In this document: positions 49,080 through 63,100 of the stretch, piece after piece | How positions within the stretch are numbered: position 1 is the stretch's first letter | How the letters are laid out: the number at the start of each line of letters is the position of its first letter | From: Actinostola sp. cb2023 | Lineage: Eukaryota > Cnidaria > Anthozoa > Actiniaria > Actinostolidae | DNA length: 64,000 nucleotides | Direction: 5' to 3' | NCBI GenBank assembly: GCA_033675265.1 | Contig: JAUJYZ010000616.1 | Location: 224,001-288,000, forward strand | The notes under the pieces: generated by a model | The model's database searches: none | What the model saw: only the letters and a program-made list of their open reading frames with translations | Told to the model about the DNA's origin: nothing | Made by a program: the position numbers and the translations under genes

Positions 49080-50170
49080 TTTAGTTGCTAAATGGTGGAA
49101 ATCCCGCAGAAATTCGAAAGAGAAACAGAACAACTCATTCACACAATATCTCCCGCCATAAATACAAGCAAGGAGACAAAACATATTACTTACGGGGGAA
49201 GGAGTGAATGGATTTTTTCAAGCTTAAGTTAATAGTTTTTAAAACATCTTTTTACGAATTTTAGAAAGTAAAAATAAAGAAAAATAAACATAAGAAATTC
49301 AAAATGTTATAGTGTTTATATGTGGTTTATATATCAAGTATTTCAGGCTACAAATAATAACCACCCACCCCTCCCTTACGATCGATAAATGTTTTGTCAT
49401 GAGTACTTGTCAGCGGCCTTCCTTAGTAGCATAACAATTTCAATTAACTTCTTTCAACGGTCAAAAACTCTGAGCGTATTTACTCGCACTTTGTGGCCTA
49501 TTTTACCCCGATCTCATCACAGATCTATAAACACAACTTAATAACAAGGTAAGAGTCTAATCAGAGCGCTGGAAACATTATTTTGACGTGACTTATTGTC
49601 TTTATGAACGACGCGTAGAGAGAGTGGAGGCAGAGCTAAGTTTAGATAAATTTGCTGCTGTTGACTTTGTTCAGTGAGTATTGAAATCTTAGCATTTAAA
49701 ATATGATTCTCCGATTGGATTACAAATGAACGTTTATACCTTGAAGAGTATTTCATTCACGATTGCGCAAAAAGAGCACTCTAAAGAAACTTTTGACCCC
49801 AATATAGTGCAATCGACCTCGTATGTTTGTTGGCTGCATGTATGACCCCTAGCCTACTACATGTAAGTAAGGTGTAAGTTAAAGTATGTTTATGGGTAGC
49901 ATTTTAAATCTGATTATAAAACTGACGATCAGGAAATAATTATTGTTATATTTTGCCATGATAAATATCCTCTATCTATTAATGATAAGTTAAGTCATTT
50001 CAATGGCTTGCTATAAATACATTCTGCAAAGTTTGTGAGTGAGCCAACCATATAATACTCCTTCCTGCTCACTCCTACGGGATACCTGTGTTAAGATCAG
50101 GGATGCATTGTCATTGGAGTGGCTGAGTACAGTAGGGCTGACTGCACAGGACAAGTACGATCACAGACAG

Positions 50171-50363
50171 TCCTTGTGGAATCACCCTGCATACAAGCAT
50201 CAAGAGTTTCAGACTTTTGGTACACACGCAATGCATTATGAGATTATTACAAAGGAACAGTGAGCAGGTGCTCACTTTTCCTTTGTAATAATCTCACATT
50301 GCATTGCACGTGTACTGGAAGTCTGGAACTCTTGATGCTTGTATTGCATAGTACCACAGGGAG
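50171..50363. mobile_element. MITE-like palindrome in MIS12-CNTROB intergenic DNA
   Basis: ATACAAGCATCAAGAGTTTC and its inverse flank AGATTATTACAAAGGA...TCCTTTGTAATAATCT. The outer end is ACCACAGGGAGCCC. Confidence 0.9.
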
Positions 50364-50871
50364 CCCAACATAATATATTTTCAATGTATGCACTCTACAA
50401 GAAGGCAATCTATGTTCAAAAAAGACACATGCATAATACATGTACTTATTATACTACTATTACGTAATTTTACCTTATAAGGTCAAGAGAACTCAAAAAA
50501 TATGGAGCCGTATTACCATAGTTCTAAAAGCGGTATTACCATAGTTCTAAAACCGGTTTCACTGCAAAGTTTTGAACATTTTGTGACGTCAAATCCATTG
50601 TCAATAAGAGTACAGACAATGTAAAACTGCTTGCGATTTCTTTTTTACAATAACAAAGTCAAAAAATCATCCAAAAGCAAGGATAAAGTTTGAAAGAAAA
50701 ACCGTTTCAAGCGCGCGCTGGCTCCGTGCACAAGCGATTCGTCATTCTATGTGTCTGTTATTGTAAAAGAGAGCGCGGACCTTGAAAGGTTTTGAAATAA
50801 TTATTAGATAAATTTACTCAAAAACAGACAAATTTTTTTCGTTCAAAGTAGTATAATAAATAACTTATTTG

Positions 50872-50995
50872 GTGTTTTTCCCGTAATACGGGCTAATATT
50901 TTACTCGTTACTCGCATTTTTCCTCGTCCCTTCGGGACTCGCAAAAATACATTCGCAACTTGTAAAATATCAGCTCGTATTACAGGGAAAAAAAC
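50872..50995. mobile_element. Palindromic element (TTTTTCCCGTAATACG)
   Basis: Arms GTTTTTCCCGTAATACGGGC and CGTATTACAGGGAAAAAAAC; the centre is GTCCCTTCGGGAC. It lies upstream of CNTROB. Confidence 0.85.
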
Positions 50996-51141
50996 AAAGA
51001 AGATATAAATATTTTTAGTCTGACAATAGCCCCAGAAGAAGTAGTTGAGCTCCCTGTGGTACAAACAGATATAAACAGTTGACCCTTATTAATTTTGTAT
51101 TCTGTCAGATTTACAAAGAATTAGATGCAATGGGTGTTTAA

Positions 51142-54100
51142 GTGATGAATTCAAGTATTCCGTCAGCATCTGGAGCGTCATACAGCTTTGCACACAGCAT
51201 GTCTATTGCAGATGATATCAAATCACAACAAAAACACAAAATGTTGAATCCTGTAACACCAGACATATCGCCGCCTCCCAGTGGTATGTCACAGTTTGTA
51301 TCACTACGGCAACCCCAGAGTGATGTGTCTAGTCAGCAGCCTAATGATATGTCTCAGTTTTCCTCTGCATGGCAACCTAAGGTACGGTGTACACTTGATT
51401 AGGCATGATATTATTGTCATCAACATCATCTGACTAGCTGTCATCATCAACATCATTGTAGTTGGGCATCATATGTCATAATCAGACAAAAAAAAACTTC
51501 AGACGAATTTTGCATTTTCTTGACAAATTGCAGGAGTTGAAAGTGTGTGATATTTGTTTGTTGCAGACATGTTTGGATATCTGTGTGTGTAAGGTGTGTG
51601 CTGTCAGAGTGCACGTGGCATACACATCCAGACTTCGGCAAATCAGAGTGCATGTTATATCAGTTATTTTTTAATAATAATTAATAGAGTCGTTTTCGTA
51701 TGAGTGGGAAACCTACGGCACAGAGTTATACGGTCACGGTACGGAATCGAAGATATTGTATTCAACCAATCACAGCGTGCAAAATCATCGCTCAACCAAT
51801 CATAATGCTTGGATAGGGCATGATGATGGTGTGATATGGTCACGGCACGAACCATACCGTAGCTACTTCCCACTCATACGAAAACGACTCTAATCATTAC
51901 CTGCACTATTACCTTATAAGTTTATTATTATTCAAAATGATGTCAAATCGTTCATATTTCCTTTTGATCTGAAACCTTTTGCAAAATGTCAATTTTCATA
52001 ACCTACATGTACAAAAATACAGTCTTTGTGCACGCAAGGCATTATGGGTCTTTGACCATGGCATTTCATCTGTAGTTCAACCTAGATACAACGCCGGCTG
52101 CTGATGACATTAGTAATGTAACGAATGTCGACATTCAAGAAATGGAAAATGTCAGGAATCACTTACAAAACATGCTGAAAACGTTCAAGGGATTTAACAT
52201 TGACAATGAATATGAAGAGACTTTATACTCGGCTACAGCGGAGGAGGACAAGGGAGATACTGCCAACACTTCTGCTACAAGTGTGGACACGGCTGCCTTC
52301 TTACAGAAACTACTACCAAACTCATCACCAATGGAGGAACTCAGGGTAATGATTGGTAGCAGCACAAGTGACCACTGATCAAAATATCAATTCTCCTGAA
52401 GGTTCTTTGAATTTTATGGGAGATTTCATATTTTGATCACAAGTCATAATACAATGTACACTGTCCTTGCAGGGACCCCTTCATTTATAAACTGATTTAG
52501 CTTATTTATTGTATTGTACTATTGTACAATAGTAACACCTACAGTATGTACATGTGACATGGACCCATGAGATCAATTCCAGATGGTAGTCATTGCCTTT
52601 AGGTACATGTACACATGTATACTGTATGTGACGTCAGAGGAGACCACTCAAGGCAATGGGTACACAGTAGAGATATCCCTCTCACTGTACCATAGATTAT
52701 TACAAACTACTGTTTCTACATATCCAAGGGACAAGCTTGAAATCTTGAAATATTTCTTGAATACTAGGTCCACTTTGTTGATCAGTCTAGAGGAGCGAGT
52801 ACCACAAGCAACCCAATAGACCAGACACCCCACCATACTACTAGACAGACTAATGACAGGTCTATTGCACACCAACAACCCAGTGACAAAGGTTCAAGTG
52901 CTGCTAACAGAAGTTTGATGTCAGAGAACGGCCTTCTTAGGGAGTATTTGGACAGAGAAAAATTTAGGAGAAAGGTGGGATGAACGTTTGGGATCCCTGT
53001 GTTTTTATCTACACAGGTAGCCCAACACAACACTAATTTAAAACGTTTTTTTTTTCTTTGAAAAAGTTATTGTTCTGTTTGCATTATTTAGCACTGTGAG
53101 CAACAGATTCAAGAATTGCACTCTAAGGTAATAGACAGTACATGTAGCACTTGCAATGTAATGCAAGCTGGATGCTGCATCATCAAATAACTTTGTATTC
53201 ATTAATGTTTCAGTTGCTTGAGATTCAGCAAGAATTGGCTGTTGCTGTGTCTTCAGAAAGGAAAAAAGATGTGATGATTGAACAGCTTGATAAGGTATTC
53301 TACCTTATTTATTAATATTGTAAAACAATGGTGTAAATGGAATCAAAATCAAATCAAAATCAAATCAAAATCAAATCAAATCAAAATCAAATCAAAATCA
53401 AATCAAAATCAAATCAAAATCAAATCAAAATCAGGTATATATACTTGCAGTTATTATAGTGACTGCTTGTTCTTTGATTGTCAAATCACCAGGGTCGATT
53501 ATTTATATGATGTTTAAACTTGAAGTGACGACTAACTGTAGATTGGTTCATTGTGTCTGGAACAATAGATGCACATACATGTAGGCCTTGTTTTAGGCTT
53601 AGCAAGGATTGTTGAGTGGTGAGAGCACTCATCACTCTCTCGTTGGGGTGCCTAGTTAAATTCCAGATCAGACACTTCATGTGAGTTGAGTTTGTCAGTT
53701 TGTTCCCTCCCTTGCTTTGGGGGTTTTGCTCCAGGTACTCTGGAACTAGACGAACTAGTGAGATGAGTGTTGGGTGTAGTAAGGAATGTGTTAGAGAGTG
53801 ACGTTTCAAGAAGAGCCACTCAGACTATGGGCTGGAGGAAACTACAGTATTGATATTTTATTAAAGCATTGTTTCTATAATCTACCCCTGGATGTGTTTT
53901 CTAGACTCTTGCTAAAGTAGTTGAAGGATGGAAAAGACATGAAAATGAAAAGGTTATTGTGATCAGCACATTGAAGCAAGAGAGAGATGTACAAGACCAA
54001 TCACATCACAAACAGCAAGAGGTACAGACACATAGTTAATCATAGCTGGTTACTAGTACATTTTTAACAAGTTTAATAGCATCCACTTTCACGATTTAAT

Positions 54101-57100
54101 TTTAGATGTTGCTACAGTTTGAAAAAGAATTGGAAAAAGCTGTTGAAGCCTTGACCAAAGAGCAAGGCAGAGCTGCCGAAGCAGAAAAGGAAAAGCAGGA
54201 AGTTGTGAGTTTATCTTTATCTTCTTGAACTTACAAAACATAGGTCGTGAAAGGATCTGTAACAACTTACATTATATGGAGTATAGTGCAGAAGACTCCA
54301 GCTGCACTTTGGAGTAGTTTACATTTTAGTTTCTGAGGATGTTTAGCAAACACAAGAGGACAGCTTGTGTGCTGGCATTAGGACACAAAGCACTTTCATT
54401 GGCAGCACTACATGACTTTTTAACATTTTTTGGCACTCCATTCATATTGTACTCTGGTCACACCAAGCAGGACAATAATGCACACAAAGCTCCTGCTGAC
54501 CTCTTCACATTTCATCAGACATGTTTCATAAATGTTGCTTTCTTATCAAAATGTTGTAATTCTGTAAGATTGAAAAACAAGCCAAAGAAAGAGCGAAATT
54601 GCTTCAAGTGTTGGCCAAAGAGAAAGAGAAAGTCAAAACAGTTGACGAGGAAAAGTTAGGCATCGTCAAAGACAAAGAACAAGCGCAACATAAATACATG
54701 GAGGCGCAGAGACAAATTGAAGAGGTACCGGTTCATAATAGTAATTTTAAACTCATCAGTGCTGATGAGCTTGGGATTAGGTGCCTTGAGCATGCCGTGC
54801 AGGACGTGCTGTCCAGACACGACAAGGAGGTAACCATGGTAACCACACCACGGTCCACCACCTGGCACTTGTCACATTGCCCGACATGGGCAGTGCAATA
54901 TACTTACCTTTAACCATGCTTACCACAGGAGAGGGAGGGTAGAACAAACAACATCAGACAACAACAACACACCATGCACGTCAGCGTGAGGGCACCCCGC
55001 ACATTGCATGCCTTATGAGGGACGACCGCTGACCAGCATGCCTTGATTTTAACTTTGCCTAAATTATATTCAGCCATATTCAGAGAGATGAGTGAGATGG
55101 CAGAATTTCAACGGCTTCTAGTGAGAACTCTGAATGATGAAGGGATATACATGTACATGCATGTATACTGTAGTCGGCAGTGGTGATGATAATAATGTCA
55201 GTCAATAATAGTGATAGTAGGATGATGATGATGATAGTGGTGGTAGTTGTGGTGATGGTGATGATCACAATGATGCTTATCTTTATATTTCAGCTTTCTG
55301 AAAAGAGTCTCAAGATTCAGAGTTGAAAAAACTGAAAGCGGATTTCTCTGATTCTTTAAACAGCGAAAAGGTGCGTGTGTACACATCCATGTACCGTATG
55401 TAAGTTGTCATGTGCAAACGATCACTTTATGTAACATGTACATATTTCCCTGTATATTTTCAGAAAAAGTTGGAAGAAGAGAAAAAGTTAACCAAGGTTT
55501 ATAGCAATAGATTATTTTGTTGACTGTTTTGTTTTGTAACCTATTGAATATATAACTAATGTTTGTATTTTCATGTTGTCAGGTGACCAAAGACAGCTCG
55601 TTCTCTTTACAGAAAGAAGTTCAGAGGCTTGAAATGGAACTGGATACAACTAATAGAGAAAAGGTACTTAGATGCTGAGATGACAATATGAGGGAAGCCT
55701 GGTAGGGTGGGATGATTGGAAGAACATGGATGGATCCATGGATGTATGGATGAGTGGATGGGATGGATGGATGGACCGATGGATAGATGAGTGGATGGGA
55801 TGGATGAATGGATAGATGGAATAGTGGATATGGACAGATAATGGATGGGTGCATGCATGAGTAAATGCAATCATTCGTTTGGGTGAGTATGTTGTTGAAT
55901 ACTTGGAAGTACAAATGCATGGAGGCACAGGTGCATGGAGGGACAGGTGCATGGAGGCACAGGTGCATGGAGGGACAGGTGCATGGAGGGACATGTGCAT
56001 GGAGGGACAGGTGCATGGAGGGACAGGTACATGAACGCACAGGTACATGGAGGAACAGGTGTATGGAGGCACAGATGAATAGAGATACAGGTGCATGGAG
56101 GCACAGGCAAATAGAGACACAGGTACATGGAGGCACGTGAATAGATACAGGTGCATGGAGAGATACAGGTGCATGGAGGCACAGGTGAATAGAGATACAG
56201 GTGCATACAGAATAGTGCATGGAGGCAGGTGAATAGAGATACAGGTGCATGGAGGCACACGTGAATAGAGATACAGGTGCATGGAGGCACAGGTGAATAG
56301 AGATACAGGTGCATGGAGGCACACATGGAGGCACAGGTGAATGTGCATGGAGGCACACGTGAATAGAGATACAGGTGCATGGAGGCACAGGTGAATGATA
56401 CAGGTGCATAGAGATACAGGTGCATGGAGGCACAGTGTGGAGGCACAATAGAGATACAGGTGCATGGAGGCACATACAGGTGCATGGAGGCACAGGTGAA
56501 TAGAGATACAGGTGCATGGAGGCACATGTGCAGGTGAATAGAGATACAGGTGTGGAGGCACATGGAGAGATACAGGTGCATGGAGGCACAGTGAATAGAG
56601 ATACAGGTGCATGGAGGCACATGTGCATGGAGGCACACGAATAGAGATACAGGTGCATGGAGGCACAGGTGAATGCATGGAGGCACAGGTGAATAGAGAT
56701 ACAGGTGCATGGAGGCACAGGTGAATAGAGATACAGGTGCATGGAGGCACAGGTGCATGGAGGCACAGGTGAATAGAGATACAGGTGCATGGAGGCACAG
56801 GTGGAGGCACACGTAATAGAGATACAGGTGCATGGAGGCACAGGTGAATAGAGATACAGGTGCATGGAGGCACAGGTGCATAGAGATACAGGTGCATGGA
56901 GGCACAGGTGAATAGAGATACAGGTGCATGGAGGCACAGGTGAATAGAGATACAGGTGCATGGAGGCACAGGTGAATAGAGATACAGGTGCATGGGGCAC
57001 AGGTGAATAGAGATACATGGAGGCACAGGTGTGTGAATAGAGATACAGGTGCATAGAGATACAGGTGCAGGTGATACATGGAGGCACAGGTGTGAATAGA

Positions 57101-60100
57101 GATACAGGTGCATGGAGGCACAGGTGAATAGAGATACAGGTGCATGGAGGCACAGGTGATAGAGATACAGGTGTGCACAGGTGAATAGAGATACAGGTGC
57201 ATGGAGGCACACGTGAATAGAGATACAGGTGCATGGAGGCACAGGTGAATAGAGATACAGGTGCATGGAGGCACAGGTGAATAGAGATACAGGTGCATGG
57301 AGGCACATGTGCATGGAGGCACACGTAATAGAGATACAGGTGCATGGAGGCACAGGTGAATAGAGATACAGGTGCATGGAGGCACAGGTGAATAGAGATA
57401 CAGGTGCATGGAGGCACATGTGCATGGAGGCACACGTAATAGAGAGAGGCACAGGTGCATGGAGGCACAGGCACAGGTGAATAGAGATACAGGTGCATGG
57501 AGGCACACAGGTGCATGGAGGCACAGGTGAATAGAGAGGTGCATGGACAGGTGCATGGAGGGTGAATAGAGATACAGGTGCATGGAGGCACAGGTGAATA
57601 GAGATACAGGTGCATGGAGGCACAGGTGAATAGAGATACAGGTGCATGGAGGAGGCACAGGTGCATGGAGTGCATGGAGGCACGTAATAGAGATACAGAT
57701 AGCACAGGTGCATGGAGGCAGGTGAGATACAGGTGCATGGAGGCACAGGTGCATACAGGGCATGGACAGGTGAATAGAGGCACAGGTGGAGGAGGCACAG
57801 GTGCATAGAGATACAGGTGCATGGAGGCACAGGTGAATAGAGATACAGGTGCATGGACAGGTGAATAGAGATACAGGTGCATGGAGGCACATGTGCATGG
57901 AGGCACACGTAATAGAGATACAGGTGCATGGAGGCACAGGTGAATAGAGATACAGGTGCATGGAGGCACAGGTGAATAGAGATACAGGTGCATGGAGGCA
58001 CATGTGCATGGAGGCACACGTAATAGAGATACAGGTGCATGGAGGCACAGGTGAATAGAGATACAGGTGCATGGAGGCACAGGTGAATAGAGATACAGGT
58101 GCATGGAGGCACAGTGCACAGAGATACAGGTGCATGGAGGCACAGTGAATAGAGATACAGGTGCATGGAGGCACACATAGAGATACAGGTGCATGGAGGC
58201 ACAGGTGCATGGTGAATAGAGATACAGGTGCATGGAGGCACAGGTGAATAGAGATACAGGTGCATGGAGGCACAGGTGGCACAGGTGCATGGAGGCACAG
58301 GTGCATGGAGGCACACGTGAATAGAGATACAGGTGCATGGAGGCACAGGTGAATAGAGATACAGGTGCATGGAGGCACAGGTGAATAGAGATACAGGTGC
58401 ATGGAGGCACAGTGCATGAATAGAGATACAGGTGCATGGAGGGCACAGGTGATAGAGATACAGGTGCATGGAGGCACAGGTGAATAGAGATACAGGTGCA
58501 TGGAGGCAGGTGAATAGAGATACAGGTGCATGGAGGCACAGGTGCATGGAGGCACAGGTGTGAATAGAGATACAGGTGCATGGAGGCACAGGTGAATAGA
58601 GTACAGGTGCATGGAGGCACAGGTGAATAGAGAGTGCATGGAGGCACAGGTGCATGGAGGCACAGGTGAATAGAGATACAGGTGCATGGAGGCACAGGTG
58701 AATAGAGATACAGGTGCATGGAGGCACAGGTGAATGATAGAGCACAGGTGCATGGAGGCACACGTGAATAGAGATACACAGGTGCATGGAGGCACAGGTG
58801 AATAGAGATACAGGTGCATGGAGGCACAGGTGAATAGAGGTGCATGGAGGCACATGTGCATGGAGGCACACGTAATAGAGATACAGGTGCATGGAGGCAC
58901 AGGTGAATAGAGATACAGGTGCATGGAGGCACAGGTGAATAGAGATACAGGTGCATGGAGGCACATGTGCATGAATAGAGATACAGGTGCATGGAGGCAC
59001 AGGTGAATGCAGGTGCATGGAGGCACAGGTGAATAGAGATACAGGTGCAGAGGCACAGTGCATGGAGCACACGTAATAGAGATACAGGTGCATGGAGGCA
59101 CAGGTGAATAGAGATACAGGTGCATGGAGGCACAGGTGAATAGAGATACAGGTGCATGGAGGCACAGGTGAATGGAGGCACAGGTGCATGGAGGCACAGG
59201 TGCATAGAGGCACAGGTGAATAGAGGCACAGGTGCATAGAGTGAATAGACAGGTGCATGGAGGCACAGGTGCATGGAGGCACAGGTGAAGGCACAGGTGA
59301 ATAGAGATACAGGTGCATGGAGGCACAGGTGAATAGAGATACAGGTGCATGGAGGCACAGGTGAATAGAGATACAGGTGCATGAGGCACAGGTGCATGGA
59401 GGCACAGGTGGAATAGAGATACAGGTGCATGGAGGCACAGGTGAATAGAGATACAGGTGCATGGAGGCACAGGTGCACAGGCACAGGTGAATAGAGATAC
59501 AGGTGCATGGAGGCACAGGTGAATAGAGGCACAGGTGCATGGAGGCACAGGTGAATAGAGATACACATGGAGGCACAGGTGAATAGAGATACAGGTGCAT
59601 GGAGGCACAGGTGCATGGAGGCACAGGTGAATAGAGATACAGGTGCATGGAGGCACAGGTGAATAGAGATACAGGTGCATGGAGGCACAGGTGAATAGAG
59701 ATACAGGTGCATGGAGGTGTGCATGGAGGCACAGGTGAATAGAGATACAGGTGCATGGAGAGATAGACACAGGTGCATGGAGGCACAGTGAATGACAGGT
59801 GCATAGATACAGGTGCATGGAGGCACAGGTGAATAGAGATACAGGTGCATGGAGGCACAGGTGAATAGAGATACAGGTGCATGGAGGCACAGGTGAATAG
59901 AGGCACAGGTGCATGGAGGCACAGGTGCATGGAGGCACACGTGAATAGAGATACAGGTGCATGGAGGCACAGGTGAATAGAGATACAGGTGCATGGAGGC
60001 ACAGGTGCATGGAGGCACAGGTGCATGAGGCACAGGTGACTAGAGATACAGGTGCATGGAGGCACAGGGTGAATGGAGGCACAGGTGCATGGAGGCACAG

Positions 60101-63100
60101 GTGAATGGAGGCACAGGTGAATAGAGATACAGGTGAGGCACAGGTGAATAGAGAGATACATGGAGGCATGGAGGCACAGGTGCATGGAGGCACAGGTGAA
60201 TAGAGATACAGGTGCATGGAGGCACAGGTGCATGGAGGCACAGGTGAATAGAGAGGCACAGGTGTGAGGCACAGGTGAATAGAGATACAGGTGCATGGAG
60301 GCACAGGTGAATAGAGATACAGGTGCATGGAGGCACAGTGTGCATGCATGGAGGCACAGGTGCACACGTAATAGAGATACAGGTGCATGGAGGCACAGGT
60401 GCATGGAGGCACAGGCATGACATATGGAGATACAGGTGCATGGACAGGTGCACAGGTGAATAGAGATGGACAGGTGCATGGAGGCACAGGTGCATGGAGG
60501 CACAGGTGCATGGAGGCACAGGTGCATGGAGGCACACAGGTGAATAGAGATACAGGTGCATGGAGGCACAGGTGCATGGAGGCACAGGTAATAGAGATAC
60601 AGGTGCATGGAGGCACAGGTGAATAGAGATACAGGTGCATGGAGGCACAGGTGCATGGAGGCACAGGTGCATAGAGGCACATGGCACAGGGAATAGAGAT
60701 ACAGTGCATGGAGGCACACGTAATAGAGATACAGGTGCATGGAGGCACAGGTAATGGAGGCACAGGTGCATGGAGGAGGCACAGGTGCAGGCACAGGTGG
60801 AGGGACAGGTGTATGGAGGCACAGGTGCATGGAGGGACAGGTGCATGGAGGGACAGGTGCATGGAGGCACAGGTGCATGGAGGGACAGGTGCATGGAGGC
60901 ACAGGTGCATGGAGGGACAGGTGCATGGAGGCACAGGTGCATGGAGGCACAGGTGCATGGAGGCACAGGAGCATGGAGGCACAGGTGCATGGAGGAACAG
61001 GTGCATTGAGGGATAGGTGAATGGATAGACAAACATACAACACTTTCTATTTATTTGTAGGAGAGTTTGAGAATGGAGATGAGTCTATTGCAAGCCAGAC
61101 ATGAAGCAAGCAAGGCTAAAGAGGAGACAGAGCGACAAGCTGAACTGGAAAAACAGGTGTGCAGTTTGTAACAGTCCACAGATTTTATACGTTACATGTA
61201 CCTACAGTGTATATTATCATGACTTCTTGATGAAAAGTGGAACCTTATTATGACTGACACTTCTAAAGACCATAGAAAATACATCCAGATTAATAAGTGT
61301 CCATATAAGTGTCTGTAGAGTGGAGTTCAGCCGGTATCAAGTTAAAGCATGTTCTCATTGTATTTAATAGATGACCCAGCGACTGGAAGAGCTACACCAG
61401 CACATGTCGCATTCAGAGTCAGAGATGAGGGAATCTCATCGCAATCAGGTAAGACAAGTAGTAACATTAGTCAAGTTTGTTTTCTAATAGCTAGTACATA
61501 TTTCTAACAGTAATTTCTAAACCAATAGATACAGGGAATAAACAACAAATACAAAGAAGAGATGCACCTACAACTAGAAAAGTTCCATGAGGTAACATAG
61601 ACTGAGTAATAAATAAATAAATAAAACTGTATATACTAAGTATACATTAGGCTCTAACTGCTGGATAAATCACAGTGTCCCGTGAATATTTTGTGCTCTA
61701 CATACATGTACATGTACATGTACAGCAATATGCAGAAATTCTGATCCTTTTGACTAAAATACATATATATATAAAAAACCTACTTAAAATTATGGGATGG
61801 CTACGCTGATATTTTTTTCTAGTTGTCTGCCAGCGAGGCTTTATGAAAAAAATATCAAAGTAGATATTTGATATATGTGTGTATTTTAGTTAAAAGGATC
61901 AGAATTTCTGCATATTTTTTGTGTGTCCCATGTGGAAATCAGCTTACTATATGATATTGTTGTAGTGACAAAGGTAATCAAATAAAGTTAATATATGTGT
62001 CGTCCAATGAATGCAGGATTAACGTCAGTAGATTTACATACATGTACATGTAAGTACCTTTTTATGTTGGGTCAAAGTTTCATTCTACACACTTGTTGAT
62101 CGTTATTAACACCGACGCAGTCTCTACTAGTTTACAACCATAATAGTTGAAGTGTGACCCTGAAAACTACAACGCTTTCAGACAAACTCCAGAAACGCCC
62201 ACGTTGTTTGATTGACGTCCAACTATTTTCAAACCTGACAAGCTGTTTTGAAGGTCACACTTCAACGATAATGGTTATAACCTCTACTGTACATGTACAA
62301 TACTTGCAAAGTCTACTTGTGTCATGTCTTCTCTCTGACTGTCCTGTTTCTTTCTAACAGGAAATTAAAAAGAAAGATTCAAAACTCAAATCTGCTTCGG
62401 TGGAATTTGACGAAAGGTAAAACTTATGTTTTTTTTTTTGGCAGCAATATTTATTGATCATTTTTAGAATAATTTTATCTGGCAATTTTTCTGGCAATCT
62501 ACAGAATGACGGAGGCACAAGACAAAATAGCGTCACTGAGCAACCAGCGACAACATTTAGAAAATCAAAGGTACCGACTATTTGAGATAATATGGTGATG
62601 GGCTGTATTTTAGCTTCTCATTGATCTGACACTTAGGATGTTTTTTTCTTTGATAGACAAAATCTAACAATTCGTATGCACCAAATGATGCAAGCACATT
62701 GCGATGAAGCTTTGCGTCTTCTGGCAAACAACAGATCACCAGTAAAGCCAGACACCAAGGTACTTGATGTCGTTGTGTTGTATGAGTGTAAATAATGTTG
62801 TTGTTGGCAATGATAATCCTAGAGATCATCTAGCAAACACGATATCCGATATAACATGAGATCAACGAAACAAAGTATGACACCTGAGGATAAAAGCATG
62901 AATTCTAATGGGAATAATGGCATCTATACAGCTATTTCAAAAAACGTTTTCCTGTGCTTCGTGCACATTGCGTTTTGCACATTGGGTTTTGCATATGATT
63001 ATACTGAGAATCATTTTTCTACTCACTGAGCTCAACATGTCGACAATCCAAAGAACTTTCCATCAAAGCCCATCACTATATATGGTGGAGGCATGACTGT

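Larger units (their letters stand above)
49080..51141. promoter_or_regulatory. Divergent MIS12/CNTROB upstream region
   Basis: About 2 kb contains the two palindromic elements listed. CTCCCGCC at 49149-49156 is a partial E2F-like word near MIS12. A CNTROB 5' exon could be hidden here; I found no convincing one. Confidence 0.4.

Noticed and set aside
54599..54913. Extension of the CNTROB exon at 54569-54724 through its donor
   Set aside because: The GTACCG donor at 54725 ends a clean 156-nt phase-0 exon. The read-through peptide is not coiled-coil-like and soon ends.
55621..61043. Overlapping minus-strand ORFs of 1,470, 1,721 and 1,791 residues (Cys/His/Pro-rich)
   Set aside because: They are all three frames of the 16-bp minisatellite. 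Because 16 is not divisible by three, every frame gives the same peptide cycle without stops. They also lie antisense in a CNTROB intron.
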